Source: ENR-C20 sp942493145
GTDB lineage: Bacteria > Bacillota > Clostridia > Acetivibrionales > DTU013
Assembly: GCA_942493145.1 (NCBI GenBank)
Contig: OW818679.1
Span: forward strand, 1-64,000
DNA: 64,000 nucleotides
Direction: 5' to 3'
The notes below the pieces were generated by a model. It saw only the letters and a program-made list of their open reading frames with translations. It made no database searches and was not told the DNA's origin. Below are positions 33,651 through 42,912 of the stretch, in pieces (positions within the stretch are counted from its first letter, which is position 1; each line of letters begins with the position of its first letter). The translations under genes and the position numbers were made by a program.

Positions 33651-34571
33651 CTATTTAGTGTAAGTCGCATTACCGTCTTTAACAGAGAATGTACCAGTAA
33701 TTGTATATTTGCCTGCGCCGGCCATAGCTTCTGCCTGGAGATCGCCCTTGCCGACAATAGAGTCATATGAAAAATCTGTTTTTCCTTCCATATCAGCTAT
33801 AATTGCTGTATAGTCGGTTTTATTAAAACGCTTGAAAACTACGGTTGTATTAGGCTCGGCGCCTTCCCTCATAGCTTGGGATACATCAAAATATTGTAAC
33901 AAGCAGGTTCCGTCCTTCAAAATAACAGCTTCCAGAACAGTGCGACTAAGTACGCTGCCGGCTCGTTCCTTTTTTGATTCCATTACCAGCGTATTCGTTG
34001 ATGTGTTCAGAGTTCCCTGCTCTGTGTATAGGTCACCACTTTTGTTGTTCATCTGATCATCTTCGGTATACTCGTTTCTTGCGCTGAATTTTATTTCGTC
34101 ACCATTTTTTTCTCTGATTCCGTCATAGCCGGAGAGCATCAATTTGCCCTCTTCCTTTGGAAGATTTTCAACAGAGAGAATATCGTACATGGGAAGAGAT
34201 ATCAGTGACATGTTCATTATGACCCTGTCCAATTGCGCAAAAATCGAATTGTCGTCATCGATACTATTAAGCGACTCCTCAAACACCTCTTCAGCATCAG
34301 TAATGGCAGTAAGGAAATCTGTAAGCTCACTGCCTGCGGATATATAGATTGCGCCGGTATTCCCGCCTGACGAATCAGCGTTATCTTTGGATGGATCACC
34401 AGTATCTTTGGATGGATCACCAGAGGAAACGTCTGCCTTTGCTGAGGAATCTGAGAAAACGTTATCAGCCTGGTTGTTTTCACCGGAGTTGTTATCTGCT
34501 GACTTTCCGCAGCCAGTCAACATACTGAAGAGTAATACCACAACAAGAATTAAACCAATATACCTTTTCAT
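33651..34571 (-). CDS. Lipoprotein of unknown function
   Basis: 306 residues with a type II signal peptide: MKRYIGLILVVVLLFSMLTGC, lipobox LTGC with the acylated Cys at 21. A Ser/Asp/Gly-rich linker with a doubled DPSKD (coded by a 21-bp repeat) follows. The folded part (from ~80) has a long helical stretch and then beta strands (NEYTEDDQMN, TLNTSTNTLVMESKKE, YTITGTFSVKDGNATY), resembling DUF-type clostridial lipoproteins that bind small molecules, but no family was recognised. Anchored on the outer face of the membrane. Confidence 0.8.
   Translation of the reverse strand: MKRYIGLILVVVLLFSMLTGCGKSADNNSGENNQADNVFSDSSAKADVSSGDPSKDTGDPSKDNADSSGGNTGAIYISAGSELTDFLTAITDAEEVFEESLNSIDDDNSIFAQLDRVIMNMSLISLPMYDILSVENLPKEEGKLMLSGYDGIREKNGDEIKFSARNEYTEDDQMNNKSGDLYTEQGTLNTSTNTLVMESKKERAGSVLSRTVLEAVILKDGTCLLQYFDVSQAMREGAEPNTTVVFKRFNKTDYTAIIADMEGKTDFSYDSIVGKGDLQAEAMAGAGKYTITGTFSVKDGNATYTK
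34383..34424 (-). repeat. Two 21-bp tandem repeats inside the lipoprotein gene
   Basis: atctttggatggatcaccagt (34383-34403) is repeated at 34404-34424 with one change, coding for two DPSKD-type segments in the linker. Confidence 0.85.
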
Positions 34572-34709
34572 TTTAATGGACCCCTTTCAATCATTATGGA
34601 TTATAACCTATAACTTATATTTTAGAACCGATATTTGTATATTAATATACCACATAATGACTTATACGGCAAATTACGTAATGAAGTCTCCAATTCCCAG
34701 TTATGAACT

Positions 34710-37700
34710 TTAGTTTTTATAATGAAATACATTATAAATGTATTCTGCGGCAGATGCCCTGTTTACAGTACTCTTTGCATTATAATTGCCATTGGCATCC
34801 AGCGGAATAATTCCATTTGATACAGTAAATCCAACAGCATCCATAGCATAGTTATCGATTGATTTATTATCAGCAACATTAGAAATGCTTCCGGTAGTAA
34901 TTATTGAGCCTTTATACTTTAATGCCCTTACAAGGATCAAAGCAGCATCCTGATTAGTTATTGTATCATCCGGTGCAAACATGTTTTCGCCAATTCCTTC
35001 GATCAAACCTGCAGTATAAGCAGAATTTACGTAAGATGCATACCAAGCGGAAGAGCTCACATCCTTAAAGGGATTTTCAATGTTAATAGTTTTCAGCTTT
35101 AACATTCTTACCAGTAATGTTGCAAACTCGGCTCTGGATAAGATCTTGCCAGGTGAATACCGATTGTATCCATCACCTTCTATAATACCTTTTGAAGCCA
35201 TATTCTCAATATACTTCGTATAGTACTCGTAGCCAACCAGATCAGTAAATGAAATTTTGTTTTTCTTTACGAAATACTTACTGAAATGAGTTGTAGTAAA
35301 AGCCACCGTCATAGTAGCAGAGTCGTAGACACCCTGCATATTTTCCAGGTTACCAATACTATCTATATAGTAAACAGTTATATTTTCACTATTTTCCCCT
35401 TCCTTAAGGGTATAAGGAATTGATATTGTAATACATGCATCAGGGTTATTCCAAGCTTTCACTTCACCGTCGATTGTTGCAGAGATATCCAAAACTGGTG
35501 AATTTCCAATTGTTTCTGAAAAAAAAGCAGACAGTTCAGATTTATCAACTCTAGCTATATTTATGCCTATATTAATAGCATCCCTCGTAGCATTCCCGTC
35601 AAACATATTGGAGGGAACTTCTAATCTTGCAATTGCAGTATTTATTGTGATAGTTGCAGTTTCAGTAAAATTAGTCAATGCTATAGATGGAAATTGAATA
35701 TTATAGGTTGATGAATTGGTATTATCAACGTTTATTGTAATATTCTTAATACCGTTTGTTTCGGTTGCACTATCTAATAATGCCTTATAATCAGCTAAGC
35801 ATATTTCAGCTTTTGAGACATTATCAGTTACTGCCGGAGTAATTCTTACAACTCCATTATCAGGTTTTGAAGCGGTGGACAGATTTTCTCCAGAAACAAG
35901 TCCAATCCCTCCAACAACCGGGAATGTGGGATTAACCGCTGGAGGTATTGGTATGACTGCAGCTGTGGAATTGATGTTTGAAGTATCCACCGCAATATCC
36001 GCCCAATCTGTTATGGCTCCGTTGTTGTCTATGCGAACTACAAATATATGTTGTCCAGCAATGACGGAGATATCACTATTGACTGTTAAAGTATTTGCAT
36101 AAGATGTTGCTGCGTCTCCTACATTCGGATGTGCTTGCATGTTAGCAGAGCCAACGACATATTTTAGAGTCCCTCCAGGTACTTGAGTTGCTCTGGTGGT
36201 TCCGACGGTACTTCCCTGTGACCAGTTAAATCCCGTAAGTTGTTGCGCGGGGACAACAACACTGGAGACACCCCGCAGCATTAATCCTGAATCTCCTACA
36301 ACTATATACTGGTTTTTATAAAGTACTATGTCATTTAAATCATGAACTGTTGGAGAATCTATTTCTGTCCAGTCAGTTCCACTGATTGATGTTAAAATTG
36401 CTCCTCCATACCCGACGGCAATAAACTGACTTCCATTCCATATGACTGATTTAAGCGCATGATTTGAGGAGGATGTTATGCTTGCCCAGTTTGTGCCATC
36501 TGAAGAGGTCATTATTGTCTGAAACTCACCCGACGCATAGCTAATAGATATACCACCCACAGCGACAAACTGACTACCATTCCATGTTACGCTCTCCAAA
36601 AAGCCACTCGGAGAAACAACGTGTGTCCAAACTGTTCCATCCACTGATGTCAGAATTAAACCGTTACTATTTGAGCTGTACTTACCGACTGCCACATATT
36701 TGCTTCCATCATAAACTATATCAGTCATACTAAATTGTGACGGTAGGGATGTAATTGATGCCCAGGTTAATCCATCATTTGAAGATATCACATCTCCATA
36801 GAAGCCTAAAGCAATAAATCTACTTCCGTCCCAGGTAACTGTGGTGTAATGTCCGGAGCCAGAGGTTGTCCATGTAACTCCATCCTGCGAGCAAATTATA
36901 CCTGAATCACCTACTGCCACAAAGTTGCTTCCATTCCAGGCTATATCCTTGAAATGAGTTCCCATATTGGAGTTCTGCTGTGTCCATGTAACTCCATCCT
37001 GAGATGTAATTATTTCCCCTGATGTCCCTACAGCAACCAATTTATCTTCGGAGTTTACAAGAGCTCTATAACTATCGCCGGTATCAGGTGTAACACGTAT
37101 AGTCCATGCAGACCCCTCAGATGATGTAAGAATAATACCCCTATATCCCACAGCAACAAACATATTTTTGGCATAAGTCATTCCATAAACTGCATTTACG
37201 AACGATAATGATGTTGAAAATTCTGACCAATTACATCCATCCGTAGATGAATAAATACTTCCCGATGAATCCAGAGAACATCCTGCGGCTATAAACATAT
37301 TTCCATTGGAAATGACTTTGTTTAGAAAAACGTATTCTTTTGTCCATGCAGTTGATGTCCATGTTATTCCATCCTGTGAGATTAATTTGGGGCCGTTATC
37401 TCCACACGAACTTTCGCCCCCAAGTGCCACAAATATACTTCCATTCCAGGCAATACTGCGAATATCATCTGTTTTATCGGTTGTTCTTTGTATCCAAGTC
37501 CGGCCATCTGATGAAGTCAATATTGTTCCGCTTGCACCAACTGCAACAAAACTATTTCCGTTATAAATTACATCAAGTAATTCATTTGGAGTTCCTGAAG
37601 CTTCAGAAGTCCAGGTATCGCCATTAACAGAAGACAGAATTGAACCGGCAGCTCCAACGACTACATACCTATTCCCATTCCAAGCTATAGCGTTTAGTTG

Positions 37701-38087
37701 ATTAATAGATCCTGACGATTTTTCCGTCCATGTCATGCCATCTGACGATGTAACTATAGTGCCATCATAGCCAACTGCAATAAATTGGTTTGAACCAAAT
37801 ACTATGTTTAAAAGCAAAGCATGTGTAGATGAGCTTCCGGTGGTCCAACTTACGCCATCGGAAGAGGTTTTCACAACGCCATCCCTGCCAATTGCAACAA
37901 ATGTATTATTTCCAAAGGTTATTCCATGCAAATTGTCTTTAACAGAATCGACATCCTTTGTAAAATTAATCGTAGTAACGTTGGAACTTTGAGTGTCAGC
38001 AAAAACATAAGACCCCCAGTTTGACATCAAATCCAGTAGTAAACAAACTAGCAGAATAGAGACATTCTTCTTAAAATATCTTTTCAA
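34710..38087 (-). CDS. S-layer homology protein with 13 'S-DG--WT' propeller repeats
   Basis: 1125 residues with an N-terminal signal peptide (FKKNVSILLVCLLLDLMS). From ~45 to ~620 about 13 repeats of ~42 residues each carry a 'SSDGxxWT' turn followed by 'AWNGxxFVAVG' strands (SSDGVSWT, SSDGMTWT, SQDGITWT, SVDGTVWT and so on), probably one or two beta-propellers. A middle region (~640-940) is beta-rich. The C-terminus (~945-1125) has three SLH domains (FTDLVGYEYYTKYIENMAS, FKDVSSSAWYASYVNSAY and SNVADNKSIDNYAMDAVGF segments) that bind pyruvylated wall polymer and anchor the protein to the cell surface. It may bind a surface ligand; substrate unknown. Confidence 0.92.
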   Translation of the reverse strand: MKRYFKKNVSILLVCLLLDLMSNWGSYVFADTQSSNVTTINFTKDVDSVKDNLHGITFGNNTFVAIGRDGVVKTSSDGVSWTTGSSSTHALLLNIVFGSNQFIAVGYDGTIVTSSDGMTWTEKSSGSINQLNAIAWNGNRYVVVGAAGSILSSVNGDTWTSEASGTPNELLDVIYNGNSFVAVGASGTILTSSDGRTWIQRTTDKTDDIRSIAWNGSIFVALGGESSCGDNGPKLISQDGITWTSTAWTKEYVFLNKVISNGNMFIAAGCSLDSSGSIYSSTDGCNWSEFSTSLSFVNAVYGMTYAKNMFVAVGYRGIILTSSEGSAWTIRVTPDTGDSYRALVNSEDKLVAVGTSGEIITSQDGVTWTQQNSNMGTHFKDIAWNGSNFVAVGDSGIICSQDGVTWTTSGSGHYTTVTWDGSRFIALGFYGDVISSNDGLTWASITSLPSQFSMTDIVYDGSKYVAVGKYSSNSNGLILTSVDGTVWTHVVSPSGFLESVTWNGSQFVAVGGISISYASGEFQTIMTSSDGTNWASITSSSNHALKSVIWNGSQFIAVGYGGAILTSISGTDWTEIDSPTVHDLNDIVLYKNQYIVVGDSGLMLRGVSSVVVPAQQLTGFNWSQGSTVGTTRATQVPGGTLKYVVGSANMQAHPNVGDAATSYANTLTVNSDISVIAGQHIFVVRIDNNGAITDWADIAVDTSNINSTAAVIPIPPAVNPTFPVVGGIGLVSGENLSTASKPDNGVVRITPAVTDNVSKAEICLADYKALLDSATETNGIKNITINVDNTNSSTYNIQFPSIALTNFTETATITINTAIARLEVPSNMFDGNATRDAINIGINIARVDKSELSAFFSETIGNSPVLDISATIDGEVKAWNNPDACITISIPYTLKEGENSENITVYYIDSIGNLENMQGVYDSATMTVAFTTTHFSKYFVKKNKISFTDLVGYEYYTKYIENMASKGIIEGDGYNRYSPGKILSRAEFATLLVRMLKLKTINIENPFKDVSSSAWYASYVNSAYTAGLIEGIGENMFAPDDTITNQDAALILVRALKYKGSIITTGSISNVADNKSIDNYAMDAVGFTVSNGIIPLDANGNYNAKSTVNRASAAEYIYNVFHYKN

Positions 38088-38263
38088 GTGTTTGACCTCC
38101 TCTATTATGTTTTATTTCTGAAGCCCAACTGTACAATTTGTTAGCAAAGGGTATCTTGCATTTAGCATGAATATTCTCTCATAATTTACATTAATTAACA
38201 ATATTTCCCTATGCGACAAAGCACAGTTAGGAGTAGAAAGTCATGATAAGACGGCATGGAAAT

Positions 38264-38297
38264 ATAAAACGGACTTCAGGGTAATCCTGAAGTCCGT
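38264..38297 (-). terminator. Terminator after the hemerythrin-domain gene
   Basis: ACGGACTTCAGG (38269-38280) and CCTGAAGTCCGT (38286-38297) form a perfect 12-bp stem; on the minus strand it continues into TTTTATATTT. It shares its core with the terminator at 31551. Confidence 0.82.
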
Positions 38298-38347
38298 CTG
38301 CTTTTTATAATTTTAATTTTAAAAATCAAAAATTCAACTAATATTTC

Positions 38348-39022
38348 CTACATGGATATGCCGCTTTCATTGAATACATATTTCGCCTCTAATACTTGAA
38401 CAATGCTCAAATATTTCATCTTTATCTGATAGCTTTCAAAATTCTTCTCGATATCGGTGCGTTCTTCGGCTTTCCTTACAGAGTTTTCTCTGCATAAAAC
38501 CTGAGTTGCAAAGGGGAATGCTTCTTTGCTCACCTTATTTTTCACGAAATTGGTGCAATCCTCATCTAACTTTTCGAGGCTTTCCTTTGATAAAGCGCCC
38601 TTTGCTAACGGATATGCGACTGTGTTTTCCTTTTTTATATGGCTGGACATCAATTTTGCATAAGACACTGCGTTGGCAATTACATCGATCTTGGCCATAG
38701 TATCTCCGCTTTTAACTTTGCCGAGGGCTTCCTCCAGATCCTTAATGTAAAGCCTGCTCAAATCGTGTTCCACCATCATTTCGAGTCTTACAACTTTTTC
38801 AGCTGGGCCACCGATCTCTTCGATCATACGGGTAAAGAGTATTTCTTCTTCCTTCCCCTGATGGAGGACATCGACGAAGTTCCTGGCAAAATCCAACATT
38901 TTATTAAAATCATCATAGTTTATCTCGTTTCCTTTAAGAATGCCATAACTCATCCAACGAAACACCGGCAGCATCCTTTTTATTAAAACATGTTCTTCAA
39001 CCATTTGACTAAATCCGTTCAT
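38348..39022 (-). CDS. Hemerythrin-domain protein
   Basis: 224 residues. Residues ~10-150 form a four-helix hemerythrin-like domain with ligand-type residues: EEHVLIKRM near residue 10, HQGKEEEILF near 54, EHDLSRLY near 85 and SHIKKENTVAYPLA near 127. This is the HHE pattern found in FixX/RIC-type proteins. The C-terminal third is helical and charged. It may bind a di-iron centre for oxygen or NO handling. It is single, with a terminator downstream. It differs clearly from the 140-residue bacteriohemerythrin at 20375. Confidence 0.85.
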   Translation of the reverse strand: MNGFSQMVEEHVLIKRMLPVFRWMSYGILKGNEINYDDFNKMLDFARNFVDVLHQGKEEEILFTRMIEEIGGPAEKVVRLEMMVEHDLSRLYIKDLEEALGKVKSGDTMAKIDVIANAVSYAKLMSSHIKKENTVAYPLAKGALSKESLEKLDEDCTNFVKNKVSKEAFPFATQVLCRENSVRKAEERTDIEKNFESYQIKMKYLSIVQVLEAKYVFNESGISM

Positions 39023-39287
39023 AAACTGTATCCTTTCGAATGTTATTGTATAAAATCCAAAATTTTAGTCAGAATCCATTATATCAGAATAAAGAAATAT
39101 TATGAAGTTCACTTACCCTTAAAATACTTAACTATCTAAACACCTTAATCGCCAAAATCTCTGACCGCGCATGCGGGTTGGAAAAACCGGAATGGTTTGC
39201 GACATAATTGGCAGACGAGAATGGCTTTTATTGTAAATGTTAAATAAAAATGATACAATTTTATAATTAATAACAGGGGGTGCTTAT

Positions 39288-39473
39288 ATGTCGGTTGGAG
39301 GCGGTATGTTTGCCGGATTGTTAATGATTCCGGTGGTTATCATTTATATTGCATTGTTAGGCGTGAGTATTTACTGTCTAGTATTGTTTATCAAATTAGC
39401 GCATAGAGGTATTAAAGCACTTGATATTTATTTAAGTAAGAATAAAGAAGGGCAAGGGCCTGGCCAGTATTAA
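39288..39473 (+). CDS. Small membrane protein
   Basis: 61 residues with a single long hydrophobic stretch (FAGLLMIPVVIIYIALLGVS, continuing to IYCLVLFI), possibly two helices, and a basic C-terminal tail (HRGIKALDIYLSKNKEGQG). AGGGGG precedes the ATG by 8 nt. No family was recognised. Ordinary small hydrophobic accessory protein; function unknown. Confidence 0.55.
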   Translation: MSVGGGMFAGLLMIPVVIIYIALLGVSIYCLVLFIKLAHRGIKALDIYLSKNKEGQGPGQY

Positions 39474-39545
39474 CAATGTCATATGATATCTTAACCGCAC
39501 AGTTTTCAGGTGTGGTTTTGTTTATGCGAAGTTTTGTGAGGTTAT

Positions 39546-40019
39546 ATGAGTGATATTTTGAAAGGGATTTTTATAGCATTAATACCTGCTCTGCTGGTAT
39601 CAATAGTCACAGCAATAATAACAGTAAAACTGTCTGTCAGACAATTCAGATCGCAAAGATGGTGGGAAAGGAAAGCTGATACATATTCAAGAATAATTGA
39701 GTATCTTTCAAGCCTGCAGTATTGTTATGGGGAATGGATAAAAGAAGAAATGACGGGCTATAAAGAAGGAAAAATACGAATGCAAAAAATATCTGAAACC
39801 TACAATATAGCATTAGAGGGATTTATAAAAGAGTGTAACGCAAGTGCATATATAATATCTGAAAAAGCACATATGGAATTGGAGAAATTAAGAAAAGAAG
39901 TAGAATGGGAAGAAAGAACAATAGATTGGTTTGAGGACATAGAAACAAGATATGATATGGTGAAAAGTACTATTGGGGAATTACGGGGACATGCAAAGGC
40001 AGATCTGGATCTGCAATAA
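39546..40019 (+). CDS. Hypothetical protein with N-terminal membrane anchor
   Basis: 157 residues. An N-terminal helix (IFIALIPALLVSIVTAIIT) anchors a charged, mostly helical domain, with a possible coiled coil around KAHMELEKLRKEVEWEERT. The start at 39546 is preceded by GTGAGG about 8 nt upstream. It is the second of two small genes on this strand. No family was recognised. Confidence 0.6.
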   Translation: MSDILKGIFIALIPALLVSIVTAIITVKLSVRQFRSQRWWERKADTYSRIIEYLSSLQYCYGEWIKEEMTGYKEGKIRMQKISETYNIALEGFIKECNASAYIISEKAHMELEKLRKEVEWEERTIDWFEDIETRYDMVKSTIGELRGHAKADLDLQ

Positions 40020-40162
40020 TATGACCCGCGCACCTGCTCTTACTGATAACCCTTTTAGAATCGCTTTAGCTGCTTCAATCATGTGGTATAATTAGTAATA
40101 ATGTGAAGCGGAAAGGTGCAACGTTGCGGTAAGGTTCGAGACGGTGCTGTGGGTAGGAAAGA

Positions 40163-41290
40163 ATGAGAAGACCAACCCTTATCAAACTGAATGAAATCGT
40201 CAGGACTATTCCAGCAGAACACGTACAGACTTTCCGTAAAGAAATAATGCAGGATAACTTATCCACCCTCATGATCCTTACAGGGCTCCTTGTCCTGGTT
40301 GAATCTGCGCTTTGGGTGATTAGGGACAAGCTGTTCGGTACAGGACCCGCCATCGTGATCTGTATCATCTTCAACCTCGGTGCCTTTATCTGTTTTTTCA
40401 GTCAATGGCTTCACCACAGAAAGGTACCTATCGGTCCTAAAAAAGTGACGACCATGCTATGGCTGTTCAGGCTTTATTATATGGGCATGCTGGCTTATGG
40501 CATAGCTGTCGTCATGATTTCCCTTCCGGAATATGATGTTCTTTATCTTTATGTTGTGATAATTTTTGCCATTGCAGCATCCATGTATTTACCGACTTTC
40601 TTTAGCATTATATTATATAGTGGATCCGCCACTGTTCTCTGTATCCTGCTTTGGATAGCCACTGAGGATAGAGCCACCGCGTTTGTGAAAACCGTGAATA
40701 TAATCATTATGGTAGTCTTCGGTTGTCTATTCAGCCATGGAGTATATCAGAGGAGAGTTAAGGATTTCCTGAACACCCGGATTATTGAGGAACAAAATCG
40801 CCTTTTGTCTCAAATGGTGGAACTGGATCTTATGACCAAGCTGTTCAATCACGAAACCATACTTCGGAAGTTAGAGGAGGAAATTGAGAGGGTGCGTCGT
40901 TATCAAACACCCCTCTCCATCATGCTGTTCGATCTGGACAATTTCAAACTTGTCAATGACAGTTACGGGCACCCCTCCGGTGACCGTATACTCAAGAAGA
41001 TTTCTGAAGAATTGGGAAAAAGCATTCGAAAAACGGATATTGCCGGCCGGTATGGCGGCGAAGAATTCCTGGTGATAATGCCAGGAATAGATTTGAATGA
41101 CGCTGCCAATTTTGCTGAACGCTTTCGGGCGATTATTGAGAAGATGGATTTTGGCGAGTACATCAGCATAACCATCAGTGGAGGTTTGTGCCAATGGACG
41201 GGGGAGACCTCCTCCGAGTTGGTGAAATGCGCCGACCGTAAGCTTTATATCGCTAAAAGATCTGGCAAAAACCGGTTTGAAGTTGAGTGA
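40163..41290 (+). CDS. Diguanylate cyclase (GGDEF) with membrane sensor region
   Basis: 375 residues. The N-terminal half has about six hydrophobic helices (LMILTGLLVLVESALWVI, VICIIFNLGAFICFF and so on), and a GGDEF domain occupies ~210-375: LFDLDNFKLVNDSYGHPSGD and RYGGEEFLVIMPG, where the GGEEF form is active. An inhibitory I-site, RKTD, lies five residues before the motif, so product feedback is likely. It makes c-di-GMP from two GTP. A TATAAT with extended -10 (TGG) lies at about 40085-40090. Confidence 0.93.
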   Translation: MRRPTLIKLNEIVRTIPAEHVQTFRKEIMQDNLSTLMILTGLLVLVESALWVIRDKLFGTGPAIVICIIFNLGAFICFFSQWLHHRKVPIGPKKVTTMLWLFRLYYMGMLAYGIAVVMISLPEYDVLYLYVVIIFAIAASMYLPTFFSIILYSGSATVLCILLWIATEDRATAFVKTVNIIIMVVFGCLFSHGVYQRRVKDFLNTRIIEEQNRLLSQMVELDLMTKLFNHETILRKLEEEIERVRRYQTPLSIMLFDLDNFKLVNDSYGHPSGDRILKKISEELGKSIRKTDIAGRYGGEEFLVIMPGIDLNDAANFAERFRAIIEKMDFGEYISITISGGLCQWTGETSSELVKCADRKLYIAKRSGKNRFEVE

Positions 41291-41406
41291 TACGTTTCTA
41301 TCAGAGAATCATAGAACAATATGGTTGTAAAGCTGATTATCCACCCTTGACGCATGTAGATACGCGGTATATACTTAAAACAACAGATACAACTTGTTGG
41401 GATATT

Positions 41407-41450
41407 CCGCCATAAACACGTATATACTGTGTGTATACAACAATTGGCGG
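41407..41450 (+). promoter_or_regulatory. Nested palindromic operator upstream of mazEF
   Basis: GTATATAC-TGT-GTGTATAC (41420-41438) is centred in an outer pair CCGCCA (41407-41412) / TGGCGG (41445-41450). The outer arm ends beside the GGGAGG of mazE. Position and symmetry fit an autoregulatory site for a MazE-MazF complex. Confidence 0.6.
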
Positions 41451-41462
41451 GAGGTAAAGGAG

Positions 41463-41711
41463 ATGTTTCGTATGACAGCCACACTTCAAAAATGGGGCAA
41501 CAGTCAGGCCTTAAGACTGACAAAAGAAGTTCTTAAAGCAGCTAATTTCAGTGAAAACGAGGCAGTGGAGATTTTTGCTGATGAAATGGGCATAAGAATT
41601 CAGAAGGCTCAAAAAATTGAAACTCTATACGACCTTTTCAAAGATTATAAAGACGATTATAAATGCACCGAATGGGATACCGGGGCTCCTATCGGGAAAG
41701 AGGTTTTTTGA
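41463..41711 (+). CDS. mazE: MazE-type antitoxin (AbrB-like)
   Basis: 82 residues from the ATG at 41463 (GGGAGG and AAAGGAG upstream); the earlier in-frame start has no ribosome binding site. The swapped-hairpin AbrB/MazE fold shows as TATLQKWGNSQALRLTKEVLK, and the C-terminal half is acidic and flexible (DLFKDYKDDYKCTEWDT), as in antitoxins that wrap their toxin. The stop overlaps the mazF start (TGATG), and a palindromic operator lies upstream. Confidence 0.88.
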   Translation: MFRMTATLQKWGNSQALRLTKEVLKAANFSENEAVEIFADEMGIRIQKAQKIETLYDLFKDYKDDYKCTEWDTGAPIGKEVF

Positions 41712-42040
41712 TGTCATATCTACCAAAGCAAGGCGATATCATCACAATGAACTTTTCACCCCAATCCGGACATGAGCAGGCAGGAGCGCGACCAGCGCTG
41801 GTCGTTAGCAATGAATCGTTTTTCAAATTCACAAATATGGCTATTGTTTGCCCGATAACAAATACCGACAATGGATTTCCGCTTCATATCCCGCTTGATG
41901 TCAGGACGAATACAACGGGCGTTGTTGAGTGTGAGCAATGCAAATCACTCGATATTACTTCAAGAAATGCAGTTTATCGCGAAACACTGCCGTCAGACAT
42001 CTTAGCTACTATCTTGCGAAATATAACGATGTTTTTCTAA
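41711..42040 (+). CDS. mazF: MazF-type toxin, endoribonuclease
   Basis: 109 residues from the ATG at 41711, which overlaps the mazE stop. The PemK/MazF fold is clear: QGDIITMNFSPQSGHEQAGARPALVVSN, the strand around VCPITNTDNGFPLHIPL, and VVECEQCKSLDITSRN near the end. It cleaves mRNA at short sequences when free of MazE; the target sequence cannot be predicted. Together with mazE it forms a complete TA module at the left edge of the accessory region. Confidence 0.92.
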   Translation: MSYLPKQGDIITMNFSPQSGHEQAGARPALVVSNESFFKFTNMAIVCPITNTDNGFPLHIPLDVRTNTTGVVECEQCKSLDITSRNAVYRETLPSDILATILRNITMFF

Positions 42041-42215
42041 TTCGAAAGGTTATGGCAGGCGTAAAAATTACTATTTAAGCATATTTATTTAAAACTTTTT
42101 GTTTGTCTGTAAAAGTCCTCAAACCCTCTGATTATAATCATTTCACACTATATATTATCAATGACAACACACGATTATATTTTCACATTAATATTATTTA
42201 ATAAAAATAAAGCTC

Positions 42216-42770
42216 TCAATTGCTTATTGTGTTTAGTTTTATGGAAGAAATAATTTTAGTAAAAATTTCGTTTGTTTGCTTGAACTCATCTCCATTAGCA
42301 ATAGGACACCTTATCATTAATGACTTGTCTGGTTCGTCGACTACATATACAATCAACCTTCCTTCTTCGGCTGCATCTATCTCAATTTTCTTTGCTTTTA
42401 CATTTCCCAATTTAGCATTATCGTCTTGTTTTATTTTAGCATTGAGTTCTGAACAAATATCTAATATTTCTTGTATACTTTGATTAACATAAGCAATATC
42501 ATTCGGTGCTGAACACATAATAATTAATGTTGGTTGTGTATCTGATTCCTTTTGCGAAAATTTTTCTTTTGTTATGCGTATCAAATCATTGGAACTATTA
42601 TTATAAGTCCCTGAAATGTACCAATCATTTGGGTATTTAAATTCAAGTCCATTCTTTTCGTTACTGTATTGAATCCAGCTGCTTGTATCTATACTTGAAC
42701 AACCACAGAGAGTACAGTAAATAATAATGATAATAAATAAGGGTAGTACCAATGCAAGGTTTCTTTTCAT
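42216..42770 (-). CDS. Lipoprotein (PsbP-related)
   Basis: 184 residues with a lipoprotein signal (LALVLPLFIIIIIYCTLCGC, Cys of the lipobox near residue 25). The N-terminal mature part (WIQYSNEKNGLEFKYPNDW) is the pattern of PsbP-related beta-sheet lipoproteins common in Clostridia, with KKIEIDAAEEGRLIVYVVDE later. Function unknown; membrane-anchored on the outside. GGAGG lies upstream of the ATG at 42770. Base composition already falls here toward the AT-rich block. Confidence 0.72.
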   Translation of the reverse strand: MKRNLALVLPLFIIIIIYCTLCGCSSIDTSSWIQYSNEKNGLEFKYPNDWYISGTYNNSSNDLIRITKEKFSQKESDTQPTLIIMCSAPNDIAYVNQSIQEILDICSELNAKIKQDDNAKLGNVKAKKIEIDAAEEGRLIVYVVDEPDKSLMIRCPIANGDEFKQTNEIFTKIISSIKLNTISN

Positions 42771-42912
42771 GCTATTCCTCCATTATGTTAAGACGACGAT
42801 TTTCAGTCTCCAAATCATCTCTATTCCAGTCCTCGAACACTATGCTTATAAGCATTTTATATAATCTATCATAATCGGCAGCACATGATTATCTGTTTTG
42901 TTGTTGAATGTT

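Noticed and set aside
33461..33658. 65-residue frame upstream of the minus-strand beta-helix gene
   Set aside because: It runs through the terminator of the lipoprotein gene and has no ribosome binding site.
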